Below are positions 29,840-34,560 of a DNA stretch of 34,560 bases, one piece after another. Each line of letters opens with the position of its first letter. Within the stretch, counting starts at the first letter, position 1. The position numbers and the translations under genes were made by a program. This stretch comes from a virus: IMG/VR virus record IMGVR_UViG_3300007038_000003, positions 1 through 34,560 of that record; one strand, given 5' to 3'. The notes under the pieces are model-generated. The model made no database searches. It was not told where the DNA came from and was given only the letters and a program-made list of their open reading frames with translations.

Positions 29840-29974
29840 CTAAAGGGAAACGATGTAGACGCATCCTCCTGCATAGAGGATCCCAGAGGCAATCAGTCCC
29901 AAGCAGATGCCTCGATATATCTGGACTCCGAGTGATTTTAAATATGCTTTCAAAATTAAACCTATAAGGGTCAC
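29840..29974 (-). CDS. 44-residue membrane protein of the mini-operon
   Basis: GTG 29974 follows gaggaggaga, a near-ideal ribosome site. An ATG two bases upstream is immediately followed by TGA and cannot serve. The 44-residue product has a short amphipathic start (GLILKAYLKSLGVQIYR) and one membrane helix (GICLGLIASGILYAGGCVYI). It is the first gene after the palindrome-controlled promoter. No family is recognised. Confidence 0.65.
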   Translation of the reverse strand: MTLIGLILKAYLKSLGVQIYRGICLGLIASGILYAGGCVYIVSL

Positions 29975-29997
29975 ATTCTCCTCCTCAAACCCCCTCA

Positions 29998-30020
29998 TAG
30001 TATGACTTAAAGTCATACTA
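29998..30020. promoter_or_regulatory. Perfect 23-base palindromic operator
   Basis: tagtatgactt and its exact reverse complement aagtcatacta flank a single central A at 30009. The right arm overlaps the predicted -10 box of the minus-strand mini-operon. The arms are too close for an RNA hairpin, so a dimeric DNA-binding protein is the likely reader, most simply the ribbon-helix-helix protein encoded by the same operon. Confidence 0.8.
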
Positions 30021-30044
30021 TACTATACATAAATATTATGTGAA
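30017..30044 (-). promoter_or_regulatory. Sigma70-like promoter of the mini-operon
   Basis: On the minus strand TTCACA (30044-30039), 16 bases, then TATAGT (30022-30017). The start point would fall inside the palindrome, about 35 bases before the GTG at 29974. The match to consensus is moderate (four of six in the -35 box, with TTGACA-like order). Confidence 0.5.
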
Positions 30045-30125
30045 AAAGAATGGGAATTCCAAGCTATTGAGAATCTTAATGTTTTTGGTTATCGGCAGGG
30101 GCTTCTAATTTTGTAGCCAAGCAGT

Positions 30126-30229
30126 TGACCGTCTTTCTTAGTCGTGATTATTTAAATCAAAATCATTAGATCAGACGGTCATATTTCTATCTAAAGATTG
30201 GCGGGGCTTAACGGCCCCGCTTTTTTTTT
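30126..30229 (+). ncRNA. Candidate small RNA with a terminator hairpin
   Basis: A nine-pair outer stem, TGACCGTCT (30126-30134) with AGACGGTCA (30173-30181), encloses an inner TGATT/AATCA stem (30145-30149, 30161-30165). A strong terminator follows. Nothing here codes for protein, and no gene ends upstream on this strand. The 5' end and promoter are unclear. A TTGACC box with TATTTA 18 bases later lies within the stem itself, so the inverted repeat could alternatively be an operator. Confidence 0.45.
30201..30229 (+). terminator. Strong rho-independent terminator
   Basis: GCGGGGC (30201-30207) pairs perfectly with GCCCCGC (30214-30220) around a six-base loop, then nine T. It insulates the early promoter at 30231 from anything transcribed upstream. 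Confidence 0.9.
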
Positions 30230-30230
30230 A

Positions 30231-30260
30231 TTGATTTCGAGAACGCTTATTGTTTATACG
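30231..30260 (+). promoter_or_regulatory. Sigma70-like early promoter
   Basis: TTGATT (30231-30236), a 17-base spacer, then TTATAC (30254-30259); with an 18-base spacer the -10 reads TATACG. It follows directly on a strong terminator and points into the structured region and the recombination genes. Transcription should start near 30266. Confidence 0.6.
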
Positions 30261-30265
30261 GGAGA

Positions 30266-30722
30266 AGAAATATGGCCAGCTTCAAAAGATTTAAGTTGGT
30301 TCGAATCCTGCCTCCCCAGTTCTTTTCGAACCAGCGTTCAAATTCCAATAAGTTTAAGAGTTTAGAAGGCTCATTTTATTTCAATGAGCATTTGTGGGCC
30401 CGTCGTGGTGAGGATCATGGCGGGTTTTTTTGTGGGTATCACAGCGTCCTAAGGGGGGCCGAGAGATTCAGTGTTTGTGTGGCGGGAATCACACCGGCGA
30501 CAGGAGGGCTCAATACGGCCTGTTGCTAGATCGGAAATAGAGTTTCAGCCGCTCGTGGGGGATGGACGCGAAAGATTTCCCCCCGAAGTGCTGTTGAGTT
30601 CGCAAACAGGTTGGAAATACCAGCCACTGCGGCTCTAGACCAAGCCAGGGGATGAGGTCCTTGGGGTGAACGGAGGGTTCCTTGGTCACATGACTCTCCC
30701 GCTTTTTAGGGGGGGGAGGTAG
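30266..30722 (+). ncRNA. Candidate large structured RNA or leader
   Basis: About 460 bases without a convincing gene but full of perfect helices: an 11-pair stem 30295-30305/30325-30335, GCTCATT/AATGAGC (30369-30375, 30383-30389), GTGTG/CACAC (30477-30481, 30490-30494), a nine-pair stem 30496-30504/30519-30527. Two three-way junctions follow: AGCCGC/GCGGCT (30547-30552, 30629-30634) closing two hairpins, and GACCAAG/CTTGGTC (30638-30644, 30681-30687) closing two hairpins. The loop of the first stem (30308-30317) is complementary over ten bases to 30713-30722. That last pairing competes with a local CTCTCCC/GGGGGAG hairpin. It has its own promoter. It may be a free ornate RNA of the kind known in phages or a long regulatory leader of the recombination operon. 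Confidence 0.6.
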
Positions 30723-30761
30723 TGCGAGTTGTATCTCGCTCAAGAAAAGGAAGGTAACGAG

Positions 30762-31379
30762 ATGAAAGTAAAAAGAGCTGAAACAAAACCTGAGCCAGAT
30801 ACAGCTTCAGTGTCCGAGGCACTGGCTCTCGAGGTACGCGAAGTTCTCAAAGAAGAGGCTGGGCTTGGCACTGAGGCTGATATTGAATCCGCTCTAGACA
30901 AGGAATCCATTGAGTATTGGGTGAAATTTCATGGGTTTAATGTCGAAGACTTTCGAGCCGTCATTCAAGAACAGATGGCCGATGACGATCAGGTGGCCTA
31001 CTACCTGAAGCATCCCGGGCAACTCACTGTCCGCAACATCTTTAATCCCCGGCGAGGCGATGTGGTCTTGAACCTCCGACGGCTGGCTGATGTCCGAAAA
31101 GGTTTAGAGAAGAAGAGGCCTCAGAATGGGGGCAAGTCAGCAAACACCTACTCGAAGCTGGTACGGTTGCACAAGATCCGACTGGAGTGTTGTGGAGCTG
31201 CGTTTGAGAGGAAAACAGAGCGGCAGGAGGAAGGCCGCTGGGTCTGGGTGAACCGGGAGGATCACGAGGCTCATGTCAACAGTTGCATTGAGTCCGGCCT
31301 TAGAGCTCGAAAGCAGATCACAGAGAATTTCGACGTTGGGGGAAACTTAACCCAAAAGGAGAAATACCATGTCTCATGA
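30762..31379 (+). CDS. Hypothetical protein with a putative C-C-H-H-C zinc site, recombination operon
   Basis: A 205-residue protein from ATG 30762 with aaggaagg upstream; a TTG at 30729 is also in frame but lies in a small hairpin. It has a helical acidic N-terminus and a DDQVAYYLKHPGQLTVRNIF middle. The C-terminal part has CC (two cysteines in LECCGAAF), then H..H in REDHEAHVNSC, a likely zinc site. It overlaps the RecT-like gene by 11 bases, so it is probably part of the same recombination unit. It has no exonuclease motif that I recognise. Confidence 0.75.
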   Translation: MKVKRAETKPEPDTASVSEALALEVREVLKEEAGLGTEADIESALDKESIEYWVKFHGFNVEDFRAVIQEQMADDDQVAYYLKHPGQLTVRNIFNPRRGDVVLNLRRLADVRKGLEKKRPQNGGKSANTYSKLVRLHKIRLECCGAAFERKTERQEEGRWVWVNREDHEAHVNSCIESGLRARKQITENFDVGGNLTQKEKYHVS

Positions 31380-32256
31380 TAATTTGCCAACGAAAGCAGA
31401 TAACACCCCCACTTTTTCAAAGGAAAAAGTTGAGCTCATCAAAAGGACTGTCGCGAAAGGAGCAACGGACGATGAGTTACAAATCTTCATGCATCAAGCT
31501 AAGAAGACCGGACTCGATCCATTGGCTAAGCAGATCTATTTTCAAAAATATAAAACCAAGGAGGGGCCTCGCATGTCGATCATCACGGGCATCGATGGCT
31601 ACAGACTAGTCGCTCACCGAACAGGCACCTATGCCGGCGTAGACCCAACGAAATTTGAAGGTGAGAAGTTTGAAGGCGAAGTGAATGTGCCGGTGGTCGC
31701 GACTGTCACTGTCTATAAAATCGTTCAAGGACATCGATGTCCTTTCACAGCTTCTGCTCGATGGGACCAATACTACCCTGGTGGGAAGCTTGCCTTTATG
31801 TGGCGAAAGATGCCTCATCTTATGTTGGAGAAATGTGCCGAGGCTCTGGCACTTCGAAAGGCTTTTCCGGCAGAGCTCAGCGGCGTCTATACCGCTGAAG
31901 AGATGCATCAAGCCGATCAGCCGGCTTCTGGAGCCCGACACACCGTTCAAGGCGAGGTCATCGAGCCAGGTTCTGATGTTCCGGTTACAGATAAGCAGCG
32001 AAAGCTTCTCTATGCTTGGATGAAAAACAAGGGGTGGGACAACTCCATCATGAGCCTGTTTTTAAAATACCAGGGCTTCGGCGAAAGCCTTAAAGAGGCC
32101 GAGATCTATCATTCTCAAATGGATCAGCTTCTCGAAGATATCGAGTCCGTCCCCCAAGATATCCATACCTATGTCGATTTTAACCACTATTTTTCTGAAA
32201 ATTTCGGCCCAAAGCCAGAGAAGGATGAGGAAAGCGATGAAACAGAAACAACCTGA
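31369..32256 (+). CDS. bet: RecT/Bet-family single-strand annealing protein
   Basis: A 295-residue protein. The Bet/RecT signature is clear: FMHQAKKTGLDPLAKQIYFQ, MSIITGIDGYRLVAHR, then SARWDQYYPGGK and MWRKMPHLMLEKCAEALALR with FPAELSGVYT. It anneals complementary single strands during phage recombination and replication. The C-terminal 100 residues are variable. The usual 5'-3' exonuclease partner (Exo/RecE) is not visible next to it, so it may use a host or another phage nuclease. Confidence 0.95.
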   Translation: MSHDNLPTKADNTPTFSKEKVELIKRTVAKGATDDELQIFMHQAKKTGLDPLAKQIYFQKYKTKEGPRMSIITGIDGYRLVAHRTGTYAGVDPTKFEGEKFEGEVNVPVVATVTVYKIVQGHRCPFTASARWDQYYPGGKLAFMWRKMPHLMLEKCAEALALRKAFPAELSGVYTAEEMHQADQPASGARHTVQGEVIEPGSDVPVTDKQRKLLYAWMKNKGWDNSIMSLFLKYQGFGESLKEAEIYHSQMDQLLEDIESVPQDIHTYVDFNHYFSENFGPKPEKDEESDETETT

Positions 32257-32303
32257 TCGAATAATTATCTTTTATTTATTAGTCAAGGCACGAAGGCATT
32301 GAA

Positions 32304-33752
32304 ATGGCAGCCTTTGGAGCTAGTATTCAATTTAATTCATCTATTTTTGGGTCGATCCGATCCATATCTTTTGTTTATAACACCTCGTCAGGGTTAAAGG
32401 TTAGAGATTATACGATGTACTTTCAGAAGCGCGGGGGGAGGTACTCATTTGTTTTTTATGATCCGGTTCGCAAGCAAAACGTTCGTCTTAAGCGCTCTGA
32501 AACTCCGCATATTCAAAACGACGAAGAAGCTCAAACCTTTTGCGATCAATGGAATCAACAGAACAAAACAGCCAAAGACACCGCAGACGAGCGTCGATTT
32601 GAGCGGGCGAAGATTAGCCGTGACTTGAATGAAATCCTAGCCCACCTCCGAGAAAATCGAAAAGAAGAGGCCCCAAACATCTCTAAGAGCGATGATTATT
32701 TCTTAAACTACTACATCTTGCCTTTCTTTGTGGATAGGCATCGACGGATGGATCCGACAATATGGCCGAAGCTATTTGAAGACTTTCGCCAGCATCTGCG
32801 AGTCGTCTCCCCCGTTCGTCGTCTGAAAACGGACACTCTCTCCTATTCGACAAAGAACAATATTATAAAAGTTCTAAACGCTCTAATGATTACTCTCTAT
32901 CGATTACGTCGAACGGATACGATTTATCGATGTCGCCAGTTTTCATCTCGATATATGCCTCTGAAAGACGAGACGAGCGTGATTCCCAAACCATTTCAGC
33001 ATGTGATCCAAAGTCATCTTCAAACCAAAGATCCGACTGCGGCGGACCTATTCTTGGTTTCGCTACATACGGGGATGCGAACGAACGAGCTCCTCGGACT
33101 ATCCCTAGGCGATCTCTTTACCGAGGCGCCATTTGCCAGTGCGAGGACAATCCACGCGTTGCTCCGTCCTCACAACCTAACACCCTATGGCTTCGTCTGT
33201 ATTGATTCACAGCCCGCGCTATCAAGCATTCGAAGTCGATCTGGTGTAGTGCCAAGAAAGCCGCTTAAGAATAAAAAAGCAATAGGTCCGTCTGCAGCTC
33301 GGATCATCCCTATTTTTGATAGAAACGCATTTAACACACTTGTCCGCCGGTGGAACCAGCAACGAGATCTCTATCAGTCTCACAAATACGGACTCAATGC
33401 AAAAGACTATCTTTTGTTTGAAGGCATCACTCGAAACAAATACGCGAGCCTTCTTCGCTCATCTCAAAAGGACCTAAAGCATTCTCGTGCATTTACTCCG
33501 CACGACACTAGACACACCTATTCCACTTGGTTGGCTGAGAAGACAGGTGGAAACTTTGCAATCTGTCGCCTGGTTCTTGGCCACTCCAAGATGGACGTCA
33601 CGCTTCGATACGTTCATATGAATGAGCGTCTTCAACAGGGATTGCAGACTCAGCAACAGCTTTCATTGCCAATGCAAGAGATTAAGTCAAAGAAAGAGGA
33701 TTTGAGTTCCAATGTGATTCAACTGAGACCACTAGGGGAGAGAGATGAGTGA
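32304..33752 (+). CDS. int: Tyrosine recombinase (integrase)
   Basis: A 482-residue protein. Catalytic residues are all present: Arg259 in HTGMRTNELLGL, His400 and Arg403 in PHDTRHTYSTW, His427 in LGHSKMDVT, Tyr436 in LRYVHMN. An N-terminal arm-binding segment (QKRGGRYSFVFYDPVRK) and a core-binding region around 125-220 precede it. The first 37 residues before MYFQKRG look unlike other integrases, so ATG 32415 (445 residues) is a credible alternative start; I keep 32304 because gaagg lies just upstream. It catalyses site-specific integration into the host chromosome. It overlaps the RusA gene by eight bases. Confidence 0.93.
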   Translation: MAAFGASIQFNSSIFGSIRSISFVYNTSSGLKVRDYTMYFQKRGGRYSFVFYDPVRKQNVRLKRSETPHIQNDEEAQTFCDQWNQQNKTAKDTADERRFERAKISRDLNEILAHLRENRKEEAPNISKSDDYFLNYYILPFFVDRHRRMDPTIWPKLFEDFRQHLRVVSPVRRLKTDTLSYSTKNNIIKVLNALMITLYRLRRTDTIYRCRQFSSRYMPLKDETSVIPKPFQHVIQSHLQTKDPTAADLFLVSLHTGMRTNELLGLSLGDLFTEAPFASARTIHALLRPHNLTPYGFVCIDSQPALSSIRSRSGVVPRKPLKNKKAIGPSAARIIPIFDRNAFNTLVRRWNQQRDLYQSHKYGLNAKDYLLFEGITRNKYASLLRSSQKDLKHSRAFTPHDTRHTYSTWLAEKTGGNFAICRLVLGHSKMDVTLRYVHMNERLQQGLQTQQQLSLPMQEIKSKKEDLSSNVIQLRPLGERDE

Positions 33753-34161
33753 GTGGCACATGCTAGCCGAATTCTATATTGAAATGGAATGGGTGCCCTG
33801 GAAGCGTGCATGTCTCAATTCGAAAAGACATTTTACCGATCCTAGGCACCTCAAAGCGAAGATGCTCGTGCAGTCGTATATGCAAAGAGCGAAGGTCCAA
33901 TTTGGTATAAAAGATCTCATTAACGATCCATTTAAGTGCGATCTGATTTTCTATAAAAGGCGTCCCAAGAGGATTAGCGCCGAGTATTTGAAAGAGTATC
34001 CAGCCCGCGTCCCCGATGAAGACAATCTAGGAAAGCTAATCAAGGATGCGGGCAATGAGATTCTTTGGACGGATGATGCACGTATCGTCTCCTCTTTGGT
34101 TGAGAAGCGATACGGAGAGCCTGAAGGGGTCCAGGTACGACTATGGAGGGCTGCAGGGTGA
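33745..34161 (+). CDS. rusA: RusA-type Holliday-junction resolvase
   Basis: A 138-residue protein. The RusA core is well conserved: VPDEDNLGKLIKDAGNEI with D91 and D93, then LWTDDARI with D110 and D111, and K121 in the following EKRYGEPEG turn. It binds as a dimer and cuts four-way junctions, here likely during phage replication or recombination with the annealase upstream. Its length fits the family. The start overlaps the integrase stop and the end overlaps the next gene (GTGA). Confidence 0.93.
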   Translation: MSEWHMLAEFYIEMEWVPWKRACLNSKRHFTDPRHLKAKMLVQSYMQRAKVQFGIKDLINDPFKCDLIFYKRRPKRISAEYLKEYPARVPDEDNLGKLIKDAGNEILWTDDARIVSSLVEKRYGEPEGVQVRLWRAAG

Positions 34162-34415
34162 GCGCTCGATCTGAAGCTTTTAAGTCTGGTTACTTAAAGG
34201 CGATTCAAGACTTTAAAGCGATTCTACAAGAGACACAGATCCAATCGGATCCCGTAGACCCTGTTTCTGAGATTTGGGACGCCGTCGAACTACGTAGACG
34301 TGAGGTGGAGAAATTAGACGTTGGGAGGGAGAGCATTGAAAGACAAGGGCCATTATCAGAATCAGACAAGAATTCTGACAACGGAGACATCAGCAGGGGA
34401 GAGGTATTCGATTAA
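34158..34415 (+). CDS. Small helical protein, GYLxAxxD family
   Basis: An 85-residue protein. GTG 34158 overlaps the RusA stop and has ggaggg eight bases upstream; ATG 34143 is in frame but lacks a site. The N-terminus SEAFKSGYLKAIQDFKAIL is related to SKEFKEGYLAALKDVFDCL of the gene at 4953-4783 and more weakly to that at 4497. Then SEIWDAVELRRREVEKL, a charged helix. The family has no known role. Its occurrence in both early and late operons suggests a general phage accessory factor. Confidence 0.7.
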   Translation: MSARSEAFKSGYLKAIQDFKAILQETQIQSDPVDPVSEIWDAVELRRREVEKLDVGRESIERQGPLSESDKNSDNGDISRGEVFD

Positions 34416-34437
34416 GAAACTAAGAGAGGAGAGTGGA

Positions 34438-34560
34438 TTGCCAGTTGAAGAATCAAAGCATCGATTGTGCATGCGGTGTCAGACGTCGTTTCTTAGTGAG
34501 TGCCGAGGGAATAGACTGTGCTCAGGGTGCAAGATGTCTGTTGGCCGTGAATGTCATGCG
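34438..34560 (+). CDS. Small zinc-ribbon protein, continues across the circular join to base 42
   Basis: The frame opens at TTG 34438, just after a strong ribosome site (gaggagag), and runs off the window end. With the 12-base overlap collapsed it continues at base 13 and stops at TGA 40-42, giving 50 residues. Two cysteine pairs about 14 residues apart (CMRC and CSGC) with the intervening NRLC motif form a zinc ribbon typical of small phage proteins of unknown role. An upstream in-frame TTG at 34336 also has a GGAGGGAG site and would overlap the previous gene by 80 bases; I prefer 34438. Its stop overlaps the start of the XRE gene (TGATG), which implies coupled translation. The function is unknown; nucleic-acid binding is a guess from the ribbon. 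Confidence 0.7.
   Translation, partial: MPVEESKHRLCMRCQTSFLSECRGNRLCSGCKMSVGRECHA
34549..34560. repeat. 12-base terminal direct repeat (right copy)
   Basis: Identical to bases 1-12. See the left copy for the reasoning on circularity. Confidence 0.8.

Noticed and set aside
30272-30529. 85-residue frame with a fair ribosome site (gggagaag)
   Set aside because: It runs through several perfect RNA helices, has an odd composition and no recognisable fold, and ends inside the structured region. I consider RNA structure the better explanation but cannot exclude a short peptide.
30510-30743. 77-residue minus-strand frame across the structured RNA
   Set aside because: Against the direction of the early operon, no ribosome site, and composition matches the reverse of helices.
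1-34560. CRISPR array, insertion sequence or transposase
   Set aside because: No regularly spaced direct repeats of 25-40 bases, no terminal inverted repeats around a transposase-like gene, and no DDE or HUH motifs were seen. The only recombinases are the tyrosine integrase and RusA.

Overview
The window reads as a nearly complete genome of a temperate, siphovirus-like tailed phage (HK97-type head, non-contractile tail) from a Gram-negative host. The last 12 bases equal the first 12, and a zinc-ribbon gene that begins near the right end runs in frame across the join and stops at base 42. I therefore infer a circular molecule of about 34,548 unique bases cut at an arbitrary point. A Gram-negative host is inferred from three predicted lipoproteins, a RecT/Bet-type annealase and RusA. 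I cannot name the host.

Layout, read as a circle. (1) Plus strand, 30.2 kb through the join to 4.8 kb: early and lysogeny genes. These are a long structured RNA or leader, a zinc-binding protein, a RecT/Bet annealase, a tyrosine integrase, a RusA resolvase, small zinc ribbons, an XRE regulator, a DUF6948-type protein followed by a Gly-Ser/Gly-Tyr hexanucleotide repeat, a zinc-finger/HTH protein, a tRNA-Tyr, and several tiny single-helix membrane proteins coupled by ATGA overlaps. (2) Minus strand, 28.4 kb down to 4.8 kb: the virion and lysis genes in one direction. The order is a ParB-like protein, small and large terminase, two paralogous beta proteins, a portal fused to a MuF-like domain, prohead protease, major capsid, head-tail connectors, tail terminator, tail tube, tail chaperones with a -1 frameshift, tape measure, tail tip proteins, three beta-rich paralog-like proteins, a small HExxH protein, a giant tail-fibre-like lipoprotein, then the lysis cassette. 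(3) An accessory island, 28.4-30.2 kb: a Cys-rich lipoprotein, a 33-residue amphipathic peptide facing a structured terminated RNA on the other strand (a type I toxin-antitoxin-like layout), and a minus-strand mini-operon of a 44-aa membrane protein, a 62-aa protein and a frameshifted ribbon-helix-helix gene. A perfect 23-bp palindrome overlaps the promoter of that mini-operon.

How it works together: the integrase and XRE-type regulator point to lysogeny. RecT, RusA and the zinc proteins would process DNA early. The minus-strand block builds the particle and lyses the cell. The island looks like lysogen-expressed cargo. The most notable unexplained signal is the roughly 460-nt region at 30,266-30,722. 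It holds about eight helices, including two three-way junctions and a 10-bp long-range pairing, behind a sigma70-like promoter. All functions are inferred from reading the sequence; no database search was run.
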